Source of the DNA: Halalkalibacter urbisdiaboli
Lineage (GTDB): Bacteria; Bacillota; Bacilli; Bacillales; Bacillaceae_D
Reading direction: 5' to 3'
Assembly (NCBI RefSeq): GCF_002156385.1
Contig: NZ_MVJM01000003.1
Coordinates: forward strand, 917,504 to 981,503
DNA: 64,000 nucleotides
The notes under the pieces were generated by a model that did not search any database, had not been told where the DNA came from, and saw only the letters and a list, made by a program, of their open reading frames with translations. This document shows, piece after piece, positions 17,227-25,867 of this stretch (the stretch's first letter is position 1; the number at the start of each line of letters is the position of its first letter). The translations under genes and the position numbers were made by a program.

Positions 17227-17310
17227 TTGACAGTGTTTCAAACTTTGATGTTAATGATTGCGTTTGCTACACTAATTGTTGCCATACTGTCATTCCAAAA
17301 TAAAAAATAA
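17227..17310 (+). CDS. Putative holin-like type I toxin, 27 residues
   Basis: A tiny single-helix membrane peptide. It begins MTVFQTLMLMIAFATLIVAI and ends SFQNKK, the pattern of Bacillus holin-like type I toxins (TxpA/BsrG relatives), which insert into the membrane. TTG 17227 is six bases after AAGGGGGTG; ATG 17221 is an alternative that adds two residues. A strong promoter on the opposite strand (17441-17469) would produce an antisense RNA ending over the toxin 3' end, the usual antitoxin arrangement. A LexA box in the promoter suggests induction by DNA damage. Confidence 0.78.
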   Translation: MTVFQTLMLMIAFATLIVAILSFQNKK

Positions 17311-17434
17311 TCCACCCTTGAGCTGTGACTGGCTAGGTGGATTATTTCATTTGCTCGTCGACTCCTTTATCGGAATCTATTCTATTGTTGGACCGTTGGT
17401 GTTGGCAGCACCACGGTCTTTTCTACCTATTTAT
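17305..17434 (-). ncRNA. Candidate antisense antitoxin RNA of the type I module
   Basis: Transcription from the -10/-35 promoter at 17441-17469 should start near 17434 and stop at the hairpin 17306-17346. This would give an RNA of about 130 nt that overlaps the 3' end of the toxin mRNA. Ends are inferred from promoter and terminator only. Confidence 0.6.
17306..17346. terminator. Terminator shared by toxin mRNA and antisense RNA
   Basis: A perfect 11-bp stem AATAATCCACC / GGTGGATTATT. The toxin stop codon is inside the left arm. On the minus strand the stem is followed by a T-rich tract, so it mainly terminates the antisense RNA. Confidence 0.75.
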
Positions 17435-17440
17435 ATGAAT

Positions 17441-17469
17441 ATTATACTATTTATGAAGAAAGGGTGCAA
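17441..17469 (-). promoter_or_regulatory. Strong sigma-A promoter of the antisense RNA
   Basis: On the minus strand TTGCAC, a 17-nt spacer and a perfect TATAAT. No protein-coding frame follows it before the toxin 3' end, supporting an RNA gene. Confidence 0.72.
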
Positions 17470-17499
17470 TTAGAATCAATCTTATGAGATGTTTCTGCG

Positions 17500-18300
17500 T
17501 TATTGTAATGCTGATATTAATGAATGATTCTGATTACAATACTTATGAGCATACTTGATAAATTCTTTGCAATCATTGGCCCTTTTCAACTTGCTACTAT
17601 AAAGAGAATGTTTGTTCGTGAATTCTCTAATACGGATCGTTTCCCTTAAAAGTAGTTCCCACTTATCAGGAAAGGTGTATAGAACATATTTAACCGCAGC
17701 ATCTTTAGAAATGATTGCTTCATTATTGAGTGAATAAATAATTCTACAGAGGGTTGTAACGGCAAATTCAACCATGTCTGAAAACAAAAAGAGATATGGC
17801 TTCTTTGATTTTTGATACCAGTATTGGTTTATATTGTATGACATTGTTTCAAATAGGTTATTCCATTCTACCTTTACGTTCAAACTAGAGATTGATGGAC
17901 CCATTATTTGAATGCCGTGATTTTTTAAGAGCCACCATGTAATATTGTTCACGTCCCAATGCCCCAATTTTATTTTTCCGTTTGAACAATAAGGGTAAGG
18001 TGTTATATGATGATTTAATTTCCCAATATCTTTATAGTAGAGATACATTCCATCAAGTCTTTTGCCCCATTTTTGTTTTCTTAAATAAGAATGACAGGTT
18101 TTTAAATTCTGTAGTTCTTCATTTGTCAACTCCCGTTTAAGAAGGACGATAAAGTCAATATCACTTTTGTTCTCATTAAACGCACCAAGGGCAATTGAAC
18201 CATATAAATAAACACCTTGAATAACGTCATTGAACTTATATGTTAATTCATCGGTAAATGCATGAACAAATATTTCAATATCATTTGGAATTTTCCCCAT
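17500..18300 (-). CDS. Aminoglycoside adenylyltransferase-like nucleotidyltransferase
   Basis: A 266-residue protein with the nucleotidyltransferase signature GSIALGAFNENKSDIDFIV (GS-x-DxD metal site, about residues 34-52) and a helical C-terminal half of the DUF4111 type found in ANT(3'')/ANT(9) enzymes. Such enzymes transfer AMP from ATP to streptomycin or spectinomycin. The sequence is divergent, so actual resistance activity is uncertain. Start at ATG 18300 (MGKIPND) follows AAAAGGATGTG; the upstream ATG at 18333 has no site. It stands alone next to the toxin locus. Confidence 0.75.
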   Translation of the reverse strand: MGKIPNDIEIFVHAFTDELTYKFNDVIQGVYLYGSIALGAFNENKSDIDFIVLLKRELTNEELQNLKTCHSYLRKQKWGKRLDGMYLYYKDIGKLNHHITPYPYCSNGKIKLGHWDVNNITWWLLKNHGIQIMGPSISSLNVKVEWNNLFETMSYNINQYWYQKSKKPYLFLFSDMVEFAVTTLCRIIYSLNNEAIISKDAAVKYVLYTFPDKWELLLRETIRIREFTNKHSLYSSKLKRANDCKEFIKYAHKYCNQNHSLISALQ

Positions 18301-18379
18301 ACATTTCACATCCTTTTCATGGAAAATTGTCATTTAACATAAATAAACATCATTTTACTTTTTTAATAACCAATCCCTA

Positions 18380-19168
18380 TTAAACACCTGGTAAGTTTAG
18401 GGCCTTTAGTTTTTCTACACTATAAACAGGGGCATATTTCAGCGAAAATGAGTATCCACTTTTTTCAAAAGAAAGTACATCATCACTGTAGAGATCCTCA
18501 CGGTGTCTAAGTTTCCTTTTCACCTTGTTTATAAAAGTAGGATTATTAGTTGCAAGTGATACATGTATTGTTGAAGGGAGCGCTTTCATTGCAATTGGAA
18601 TCCAAGGACGCCCTTCCCATGACACAACAGCATGTGCGGTTCCGCTAATAACAAAGTTAAACGTATCCTGTGCTGGACCAGATGTTTTCATTTCGAGAAC
18701 TGTATGTAACCAGTCCCTAAAGTTTGATACATTACTAACAGGAAATCCGATTTCTCTTATATACAAAGCGTTTAGTGGACCATATGGGAGAACTACCTGT
18801 TCGTTTATATAATCATGAGCAATGATTTCTAAAAGATTGCCATCACCATCACGGAAATATAAATTTACTCTACCTTTTTGTTTGTCTACGGTATGACCAT
18901 CTGGCCAATTTAACACAAGAAGTCCTGAATCCTCGATGAATCTTACTGTTTCATAAAAGGTAGAAAATGAGACTTGAATAGCGAAATGAACAGGAGTAAT
19001 TGGCTGATTTTTTTCTACAAATGTAAGTGTGCAACATTCAGTTATTTGAAAAGTAATTTCTTGTTGGAATTCATCCATAATCGGAAATCTTAGTAGCTCT
19101 GCATATACTTGTCTAACATGCTGTATGGAGACAGTTGGTATCGTTATCCCACTGAAATGAGTAATCAT
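18380..19168 (-). CDS. VOC-superfamily (glyoxalase/dioxygenase-like) protein
   Basis: A 262-residue protein with two beta-alpha-beta-beta-beta VOC modules (about residues 5-120 and 130-250). The first has the typical end GRVNLYFRDGDGNLLEIIAHD, in which the Glu of LLEI and the His of HFAIQV could be metal ligands. Proteins like this are found next to catechol-2,3-dioxygenase and glyoxalase relatives, but the second module has lost clear ligands. It starts at ATG 19168 with AGGGGGGAACG upstream. Function unknown; possibly binding or detoxifying a small molecule. Confidence 0.8.
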   Translation of the reverse strand: MITHFSGITIPTVSIQHVRQVYAELLRFPIMDEFQQEITFQITECCTLTFVEKNQPITPVHFAIQVSFSTFYETVRFIEDSGLLVLNWPDGHTVDKQKGRVNLYFRDGDGNLLEIIAHDYINEQVVLPYGPLNALYIREIGFPVSNVSNFRDWLHTVLEMKTSGPAQDTFNFVISGTAHAVVSWEGRPWIPIAMKALPSTIHVSLATNNPTFINKVKRKLRHREDLYSDDVLSFEKSGYSFSLKYAPVYSVEKLKALNLPGV

Positions 19169-19281
19169 TCGTTCCCCCCTGTTTATCTATATGAAATACA
19201 GAAAATTTCTTTTTTCAAAAACAAGAAAAAAGAATCTAGGATATAAATCTAATTATAAACGAAAAAGGCAAGGACAAGTTC

Positions 19282-19477
19282 TTATATTTGTATGAATTTA
19301 TTAGATTTAATAGTTTCTTCCATACTATCAGCTATTTCATCAGCATATAGTTGGTTACTACTTCTTAATCCATCAACAACATGTTGCTGACGAGTAATAG
19401 AGTGATTTTGGTTGTTTATCTCAAAACACCTCTTACTTGATCAATATCATGTTTCGTTGCCAATTAGTTGTTGTCAT
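19282..19477 (-). pseudogene. Frameshifted small gene downstream of ABC permease
   Basis: ATG 19477 has a strong AAAGGGGAG site and starts MTTTNWQRN, but the frame breaks after nine codons. The other frames continue with DIDQVRGVLR and then HSITRQQHVVDGLRSSNQLY...MEETIKSNKFIQI, ending at 19282. Two small indels would restore one helical protein of about 65 residues. I do not recognise the family. It begins 20 nt before (right of) the permease stop only by position; it is transcribed in the same direction after the ABC operon. Confidence 0.55.
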
Positions 19478-19497
19478 ATTTTCTCCCCTTTAAAAAA

Positions 19498-20301
19498 CTA
19501 TGAACCTGTACTCTGATATTTATTAATCCCTTTACTCCAAACAAAATAGGATAATAAAATAGTAAGAACGCCTACTACCGGTGTTCCATATTGCAGAATC
19601 GGATGAAATAGTGTACTGCCTTCCTTCTCTAAAAAGAATTGTGCTGGATAAAAGTTTATAAAGGCAAACGGCAGGATAAACGTTAATAAAATTTGTATAC
19701 CTTTATGGTAAATTGAAATAGGATAATTCAAAAAGCTTCTTATATCATATATGGCCATTTCGACAACCATCGTTGATTTGACGAACCAAAAACTGAAACT
19801 TCCTGATAGGATCATAATGGCTGAATGAATTAAGACGCCCCCAAAGATCAATATAAAGAACCATAGAGCATGATAAATTGACCAGTCGATATTAAGTTTT
19901 GGGATAGATATTCCAAATACAATCATAGCTAAAAGAATGTGGCCCATAAAAGTATATTCAAATTGTCTAGCAATAATATGAAAAAGTGGATTTAATGGTT
20001 TTATTAAAATACTGTCGAACGTACCATTCTGTACCATACCCTCTAAATCTAGCATAGGATGTTTAATAATCATTCCACTCAGTGCATATGTAAATAAATT
20101 TAGATTATAAAGAAACATGACCTCATAAAAGCCCCACCCTTGAATATGATTGAATTTATTTAGTAAAATCCAAATGCTTAAAAACATTAGCGAATACGTA
20201 AAAATATTTGTAAAGAGGTCCATAAAAAAAGAAAATCGATATTCCATTTTTCCTTTTACGAAAATGGCGATAAATCGGCAATAAAGTTTTATATGGTTCA
20301 T
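19498..20301 (-). CDS. ABC-2-type exporter permease, COG3694 type (set A)
   Basis: A 267-residue membrane protein with six predicted helices. It carries the permease motifs of the COG3694 family (GMVQNGTFDSILIKPLNPLF and the FINFYPAQFFL segment near the C-terminus). It forms the exporter channel with the COG4587-type permease directly upstream (1-nt gap) and the ATPase before that. Related trios export daunorubicin-like drugs or viologens, but no substrate is evident here. ATG is preceded by AAGGAGG. Confidence 0.87.
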   Translation of the reverse strand: MNHIKLYCRFIAIFVKGKMEYRFSFFMDLFTNIFTYSLMFLSIWILLNKFNHIQGWGFYEVMFLYNLNLFTYALSGMIIKHPMLDLEGMVQNGTFDSILIKPLNPLFHIIARQFEYTFMGHILLAMIVFGISIPKLNIDWSIYHALWFFILIFGGVLIHSAIMILSGSFSFWFVKSTMVVEMAIYDIRSFLNYPISIYHKGIQILLTFILPFAFINFYPAQFFLEKEGSTLFHPILQYGTPVVGVLTILLSYFVWSKGINKYQSTGS

Positions 20302-20302
20302 T

Positions 20303-21109
20303 CTATCCTCCTTGAACTACCAATTTATTTACTGCGTTTTTCCATACTACCTTTTCTAGTAAAATTAATACGGTGATCCATATGAACTGTTGTAAAATTA
20401 AATAAATTGAATCGCTTACGGTTATCTTGCCAAGATAAATTGAAATGGGCGTGAAATAGATAAGATGAAAAGGTAGAACAGCTGAAATGTCCAATAAGAC
20501 TTTTGGAAAAAACCAAAGAGGAACAATGGCCCCGGCAAAAAGGCTAATCAAATCGCCTAGGAATCTCTCCAAATGCCAAATAGCCATATACCAAAATGCT
20601 AATAAACCAACGATATAGGTTAATAGAAAGTAAATGATAACTGCATTTATCAATGTAATGATAAATAAAACGACATTTTCCGGTGTTGGTATTGTTAAGT
20701 TAAGGAACAAATAGCCTACTATAATTAACGGTATAAATTGGAAAATTAGTTTAAACGCACTACCTCCTAAGGAATTACTAAATATCATTAATTTAAGGTT
20801 TGTAGGCTTAATTAAATCCATTGCAATTTCTCCACTTTTAATCTTCGTTTCCATTTGTAAGATAACTTCATTTCGGATAAATAATGATATTGCTGTACTA
20901 ATAACAACGTATGTAACCATCTCATTTATATCAATGGTCCCCATTTGGGTACTCGTTTCGTGCGCTCCGTTAAACAAAGCATGCCAAATAGAAATTTGAA
21001 TAAAAACTGCAATGATATAACTAAACATTCGGATAATAACATTCATTCGATACGCCATATTCGCTTGAAATTCATTTTTCATAAATTGTATATATCCTTT
21101 ATAGTGCAT
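20303..21109 (-). CDS. ABC-2-type exporter permease, COG4587 type (set A)
   Basis: Six-helix permease with the family segment KIKSGEIAMDLIKPTNLKLM and the C-terminal LPFHLIYFTPISIYLGK. The ATG at 21109 (MHYKGYIQF) follows GGGGG by five bases and overlaps the end of the ATPase gene by 11 nt, indicating translational coupling. It is the middle gene of a three-gene operon ATPase-permease-permease. Confidence 0.87.
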   Translation of the reverse strand: MHYKGYIQFMKNEFQANMAYRMNVIIRMFSYIIAVFIQISIWHALFNGAHETSTQMGTIDINEMVTYVVISTAISLFIRNEVILQMETKIKSGEIAMDLIKPTNLKLMIFSNSLGGSAFKLIFQFIPLIIVGYLFLNLTIPTPENVVLFIITLINAVIIYFLLTYIVGLLAFWYMAIWHLERFLGDLISLFAGAIVPLWFFPKVLLDISAVLPFHLIYFTPISIYLGKITVSDSIYLILQQFIWITVLILLEKVVWKNAVNKLVVQGG

Positions 21110-22121
21110 ATGCGCCCCCATTAGCTGCTATTTGTGGAGCGCCATTATACATTTTGCGAATAACCTCTTCGATATCTGTTTCTCTAATAATAAAATCAAC
21201 GACTTTGTATTTCTCTAAAAGCAAACCAATGACAGCAGTAGAATTTATATGATTTTTGTTATAAGTAATGAATAACTTAGTCCCTTCCTGATTAATTGCA
21301 GTTACACCTAAAGCATAGAGTGAATTTATTTCATTCACTACTTCTTCTGTCTCTACGATCATTGTTTCATCAGATCCATATGTTGCTTTAAGCTGTTCAA
21401 GCTGTCCGTCATATATCATTTGACCTTTGTCAATAACAATCACTCTATGACAAAGCTTTTCAATATCAGACATATCATGGGTAGTTAGAATAACGGTTGT
21501 CTTTCGTTCTTGATTGATTTGTTTAATAAACTGTCTGATTTTCTCTTTAACAACTACATCTAAGCCAATAGTTGGCTCATCTAAAAATAAAATATCAGGG
21601 TTATGTAGTAATGCTGCACAAAGATCCGCTCGCATCCGCTGTCCTAAACTAAGCTGACGTACGGGGACTTGTATAAATTCATCAATATTCAAGTAATCTT
21701 GGAACGTTTTGATATTCTCTCTGTATTGATTCTCCGGGATATTATACATATACTTCATTAAATTTAATGATTCAGACACTGGAATATCCCACCACAATTG
21801 CGACCTCTGGCCGAAAACGACTCCGATTCTTTTAGCATGTTCTTTTCTATTTTGATAAGGAACAATTCCGTTTACTTCTAGCTTTCCGGATGAAGGGACT
21901 AATATACCTGAAAGCATTTTTATCGTTGTCGATTTCCCCGCCCCATTTGGACCTAAATAACCTACAATTTCTCCCTCATTTATTTGTAGAGAAATGTCCT
22001 TTACGGCTTTTTTTATTTCATACTTTCGATTAAATAAACCTCGAAAAGCACCTAACATTCCTTCATCTCTTACTTGTAATCGATAATCTTTTGATAGATT
22101 CTCCACCTTAATAATCGTCAC
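21099..22121 (-). CDS. ABC exporter ATP-binding protein, COG4586 type (set A)
   Basis: A 340-residue ATPase. It has Walker A (GYLGPNGAGKSTTIKML), the Q-loop (VVFGQRSQLWWDIP, characteristic of the COG4586 group), the signature RQLSLGQRMR, Walker B (ILFLDEPTIGLD) and the switch His (LTTHDMSDIEKL). A C-terminal regulatory domain follows. It starts at GTG 22121 after AAAGGATG. It energises the two downstream permeases. A paralogous set with a different gene order lies at 28033-30645. Confidence 0.92.
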   Translation of the reverse strand: MTIIKVENLSKDYRLQVRDEGMLGAFRGLFNRKYEIKKAVKDISLQINEGEIVGYLGPNGAGKSTTIKMLSGILVPSSGKLEVNGIVPYQNRKEHAKRIGVVFGQRSQLWWDIPVSESLNLMKYMYNIPENQYRENIKTFQDYLNIDEFIQVPVRQLSLGQRMRADLCAALLHNPDILFLDEPTIGLDVVVKEKIRQFIKQINQERKTTVILTTHDMSDIEKLCHRVIVIDKGQMIYDGQLEQLKATYGSDETMIVETEEVVNEINSLYALGVTAINQEGTKLFITYNKNHINSTAVIGLLLEKYKVVDFIIRETDIEEVIRKMYNGAPQIAANGGAYAL

Positions 22122-22447
22122 ATACTTTCATCCTTTCTTTCATTGAGTGTTAGGTAGAATTAAACTGTCTTAAAACTATTTACAATTTTCATTAATTAAT
22201 AATATAAATATTAACTAGTTAGTTTTTTACATTATATAACAGGGAAAAAATGAAAGTAAACTTTTTTTGAATATTTTACCTATCTGAGGGTTGAACATAA
22301 CTTTCTCGAAGTATAAATAGGTAATGAATAAAGCTTTACAGCCAATCCAAATTGATAAAAAGCCCGATTTTGATGTTTACAAGTATGGATGTACTATTCA
22401 TTAACGAATGAGTAATCACTTTTCTTTATGCTTTTGTACCTGAATAA
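22122..22447. other. AT-rich intergenic region upstream of ABC set A
   Basis: No gene or structured element is visible. It should contain the leftward promoter of the ABC operon; several TATAAT-like strings occur, but none has a clear -35 partner. Confidence 0.4.
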
Positions 22448-22473
22448 AACCGCTCACGTATTTATGAGCGGTT
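22448..22473 (-). terminator. Terminator of the 51-residue small gene
   Basis: AACCGCTCA / TGAGCGGTT stem with an 8-nt loop, followed on the minus strand by TTTATTC. Confidence 0.75.
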
Positions 22474-22504
22474 AATATTATTATTTTTATTATTACAACA
22501 ATGT

Positions 22505-22660
22505 TTATTCTTCTTCTTCAACATGTTTATTAAAATAAGTGTTTTCTGTCGTAGCAAATGTTACGGATTCGAGGCTTTCTTCAGACTTCAAACCATACAG
22601 TTGATTTGTCTGTTCATCTGTCTTCTTTTTGCCTTGAATCCTCCTATGTTTTTGGTCCAT
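22505..22660 (-). CDS. Small hydrophilic protein of unknown function, 51 residues
   Basis: Short frame starting at ATG 22660 with an excellent AAAGGAG site seven bases upstream and its own terminator downstream. The product has a basic N-terminus (MDQKHRRIQGKKK) and an acidic tail ending VEEEE; it is charged and lacks hydrophobic segments. Small proteins of this type are common among spore proteins of bacilli, but I cannot assign it. Gene start, stop and terminator spacing make it likely to be real. Confidence 0.65.
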   Translation of the reverse strand: MDQKHRRIQGKKKTDEQTNQLYGLKSEESLESVTFATTENTYFNKHVEEEE

Positions 22661-22847
22661 TATTTACTCCTTTATAACATATTTTTATGGTTAGTATGTC
22701 CAATTTTCCAAGTTTATTACTCCTTTAGTATTCTTTTTCAATGTTTTTACTTAATTAATTAACTTTCTCTTCAATATTTTTAAGCTGTCTGTTAAGGACT
22801 TATGCATTTAACCATGTAAACAATAGAAATAGGATGAAAATACCAAA

Positions 22848-22871
22848 AAAACGCCCTGAATTGGGCGTTTT
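22848..22871 (-). terminator. Terminator overlapping the stop of the 227-residue membrane protein gene
   Basis: AAAACGCCC / GGGCGTTTT stem with a 6-nt loop; T-run on the minus strand. Confidence 0.8.
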
Positions 22872-23553
22872 ACGAAATGTCCTTGTTAATTTCTTTCATT
22901 AATGCCTTATAGCCAAGTCTAGTTAGGTTGAACTGATCATCTATATAACTATTATTTTCTAAAAGGTGAATCGTCTCGTCATTAAGCTGAGATTGAATAC
23001 GGTGCAGCTCTTTGTTTAGGTCATATATATCTTCGTTTAAGACATCCGAATTAAGAGCAGCTGCAACCTCACGCATTGGGTTTTCTTTTACAAAAATCTT
23101 CTTTGTATCAAGAAATGCTTGTTGGATTACATTTTTCGCATGCGATAAATCTAAAAGAATACCTGACATTTCATTGTCTTTTTGCTTAATTTTACTGCGG
23201 TACTGCTGCTTCTCGGCTTCGTTCAATTCGGCTTTCGTAAACAACTCCTCAAGAAGTTGCGTTCGATCAAAATCGACTTTCTTAAGTTCAATTTCTTTCT
23301 CTTTGATTGAAGAGGGTAAATAGGTTGTCGGGCTCTCTTCAGGAGGAGCCTCAAAATCCTCAACCTTTTCAACTCTTTGAAGCTCATTTAACTTTTTTAT
23401 AACATAAAATGCAAACCCAGCCCAAAATAGAATCATTAATAAACGGAATATAACCTCATTAAAAATAGCTGAATATAAAGAAAATCCGGTGATTCCAGCA
23501 ATTAAAATAGTAAAGCTCCATTCCTTTACTGAAGTTGGTTTTTTTATTTTCAT
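22870..23553 (-). CDS. Uncharacterised membrane-anchored coiled-coil protein
   Basis: 227 residues. Two hydrophobic helices near the N-terminus (about 12-30 and 34-52) are followed by a Pro/Glu-rich linker and a long charged helical cytoplasmic region (about 80-215) with heptad-like patterns (IKEKEIELKKVDFDRTQLL). I do not recognise the family. It is transcribed alone, with its own terminator. Confidence 0.7.
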   Translation of the reverse strand: MKIKKPTSVKEWSFTILIAGITGFSLYSAIFNEVIFRLLMILFWAGFAFYVIKKLNELQRVEKVEDFEAPPEESPTTYLPSSIKEKEIELKKVDFDRTQLLEELFTKAELNEAEKQQYRSKIKQKDNEMSGILLDLSHAKNVIQQAFLDTKKIFVKENPMREVAAALNSDVLNEDIYDLNKELHRIQSQLNDETIHLLENNSYIDDQFNLTRLGYKALMKEINKDIS

Positions 23554-23713
23554 TAACCTTACCCCTTTTTTCTAATTAAATCCTTATTTATCCTATCATA
23601 CCTTTTTGCAAAAAAGACCTTCCTAAAAAAATATGAAAAAATTGCATAAATCCTCAAAAAGCATTTAGATGGAATGAAGCTATGTCCAAAAAGGTGAAGG
23701 TTAGGAGTAAGCG

Positions 23714-24553
23714 CTATTTGTACAAGGTTCGTTTAACAACGGATTCAAAAAAACGCCATGGAAGAAGGTGCTTTATAAAAATGGTTGCCTTTACACCTTT
23801 TCCAATTTGGTAGCGGAATTTCGGGTTATCATCGGCACATATCGAACGAATAATTTCAACAACCTCATTTGGATCGCCAGCTGATTTGGCAGAATGTTCA
23901 GCTTTTTTATAAACTTTCTTTACTATCGATGTATAATCTGAATTCTGTTTTGATTTAACCTGCTCTAATGCTTTATCCCAAATGTTTGTTTGGAAAGAAC
24001 CAGCCTCGATTAAGCTGACGTGAATGTTAAACGGAAGCAGTTCAAACCGTAGTGACTCACTAAACCCTCCAAGTGCATGTTTAGATGAGACATATGGCCC
24101 CAGTCCAGGGAAACCAATTCTGCCACTAATGCTGCCAACATTAATAATTTTTCCTTTTCGCCTTTGCCGCATTACGGGTAGAACTGTCTTTGTCAGAGTA
24201 ACGATACTAAAGAAATTTGTTTCAAACTGGGTCCTCCACGCTTGAACTTCAAGCTCCTCAGTCATCCCAGCTACACAACAGCCTGCATTATTTATTAGAA
24301 TATCTATTTTTTTGTATTTATTTAACACATAAGAAACTGTTTTTACAATTTGTGCATGGTCATTAACATCCAATTGAACGATGTCTAATAACGTTTCTAC
24401 ATTATTTTCACGAGCAGCTTTTACTAATGCGCCACTTTTTGATAAATCCCTCATTGTCGCAACAACAAAAAATCCATTTTTAGCTAAAGCCAACGCTGAT
24501 AAGAAGCCAAATCCACTACTAGTACCTGTAATAACTACAATTTCTTTATTCAT
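23714..24553 (-). CDS. Short-chain dehydrogenase/reductase (SDR)
   Basis: Classical SDR of 279 residues. It has the nucleotide-binding TGTSSGFG near the N-terminus, NNAGC (about residues 90-94), the catalytic Ser in NVGSISGRIG and YVSSKHALGGF with the Tyr-x-x-x-Lys pair. The Thr-Gly-rich loop followed by Met-Arg (ATMRDLSKSG) suggests NADP preference. Substrate unknown. The adjacent MFS gene ends 23 nt upstream of this start, so they may share a transcript. Confidence 0.9.
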   Translation of the reverse strand: MNKEIVVITGTSSGFGFLSALALAKNGFFVVATMRDLSKSGALVKAARENNVETLLDIVQLDVNDHAQIVKTVSYVLNKYKKIDILINNAGCCVAGMTEELEVQAWRTQFETNFFSIVTLTKTVLPVMRQRRKGKIINVGSISGRIGFPGLGPYVSSKHALGGFSESLRFELLPFNIHVSLIEAGSFQTNIWDKALEQVKSKQNSDYTSIVKKVYKKAEHSAKSAGDPNEVVEIIRSICADDNPKFRYQIGKGVKATIFIKHLLPWRFFESVVKRTLYK

Positions 24554-24576
24554 TTAACACCTCACGGACATAAATT

Positions 24577-25803
24577 TTACATTACATTTTTATGCTTGAC
24601 CTGCTCTATAATCGTTTGATTTTGACCTGCTCCATAGCCAGCTATAATCATAACAAGTACAATGATAAAGAATACGATAAGTGGTAAGAAAGCTGAATGA
24701 GTAAAGTCAAGAAGAAGTCCGATAAAAACCGGACCAATTGCCGCAAGTGTATACCCAACCGTTTGAGCCATTCCTGAAAGCTCAGCGGCTTGTTTTGCAT
24801 TTTCAGATCTTAAACCAAATAAGGTAAGCGCAAGACTCAGTGAAGCCCCTTGGCCAAGTCCTATTAACAAGACGCCGATCGTAATAAGAAGGACTTCTCC
24901 AGACAACAAGCTGCCTAATCCCACTAAATAAAAACTACCAATCCCTAAAACTAATCCTCTCTGATCAAGAGATCGTTCAGCAAAAACAGGAATTAAAAAA
25001 TTCATCGGAAGCCCAGCCAACTGCATAATTGATAGCATCCATCCGGCTGTCACAATACTTAAACCTTGATAATAAAGAATTTCAGGTAACCAAGCGATCA
25101 TGCAATAAAATAAGAATGATTGCAGCCCCATAAAAATAGTCACTTTCCATGCAAGCGTTGAACGCCACATATTAGTATTGGTATGAGTCAAATGTTGTAC
25201 TTTTTTTGGGGGCGAAGAAGTCTTTAATTGCGGAATCCAAACGAGTACAGCTATAAACGCTAAACAAGACCATAATAATAAGGATGTCCTCCATTCTACT
25301 TCGAAATTTTCGACTATTGGTTTACTTAGTCCGGAACCAATAGCAGCAAACACGCACATTGCCGTTGTATATATACCAGTCATCAGGCCGATTTTTTGTG
25401 GATAATGAGCTTTAATAATACTTGGTAATAGTACATTAGCGATGGCTATCCCGACCCCAATTAAAGCTGTCCCAATAAAAATTAAAGACACGAAACCACT
25501 TGAACGTACTAAAATGCCTAGTGTTAATGTCACCATCCCGATAAAAATCATTATTTGTCTTCCAAACCGGTTGCTTAATTTAGGAGCAAGAAATGAAAAT
25601 AATGCAAATGACAGGAGCGGAAGTGTGGTGATAAAACCAGCGATTCCGTTTGAGATCCCGATATCCTCTCGAATTGAACTAACTAAAGGACCAACAGCTG
25701 TAATGGCTGGCCGTAAATTAAACGAAACAAAAAGAATGCCTATTAGTAGAAAGAGTTTATTCGTTGTTAGACTCTTTCCTAGATTCCTTAAAAGGTTATT
25801 CAT
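24577..25803 (-). CDS. MFS transporter, CynX/NimT (YycB) type
   Basis: A 12-helix major facilitator of 408 residues. The N-terminal LFVSFNLRPAITAVGPL and central MIAWLPEILYYQGLS are typical of the CynX/NimT/YycB group, linked to cyanate or 2-nitroimidazole transport. The loop 2-3 motif is present as APKLSNRFGRQIMI. The physiological substrate cannot be inferred. It ends 23 nt before the SDR start and follows the sensor kinase gene on the same strand. Confidence 0.88.
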   Translation of the reverse strand: MNNLLRNLGKSLTTNKLFLLIGILFVSFNLRPAITAVGPLVSSIREDIGISNGIAGFITTLPLLSFALFSFLAPKLSNRFGRQIMIFIGMVTLTLGILVRSSGFVSLIFIGTALIGVGIAIANVLLPSIIKAHYPQKIGLMTGIYTTAMCVFAAIGSGLSKPIVENFEVEWRTSLLLWSCLAFIAVLVWIPQLKTSSPPKKVQHLTHTNTNMWRSTLAWKVTIFMGLQSFLFYCMIAWLPEILYYQGLSIVTAGWMLSIMQLAGLPMNFLIPVFAERSLDQRGLVLGIGSFYLVGLGSLLSGEVLLITIGVLLIGLGQGASLSLALTLFGLRSENAKQAAELSGMAQTVGYTLAAIGPVFIGLLLDFTHSAFLPLIVFFIIVLVMIIAGYGAGQNQTIIEQVKHKNVM

Positions 25804-25867
25804 TCCATTTTCACCTACTCTACTTTACTGCTTAACTACTGATTTAAAATTTATACATAGTAAATCT

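Noticed and set aside
17500-18300. Mobile antibiotic-resistance cassette
   Set aside because: The nucleotidyltransferase-like gene is divergent, has base composition like its neighbours and is not flanked by insertion sequences or attC-like sites.
22523-22762. 79-residue plus-strand ORF
   Set aside because: It lies opposite the 51-residue gene, has no ribosome site and is Cys/Phe-rich low-complexity sequence.
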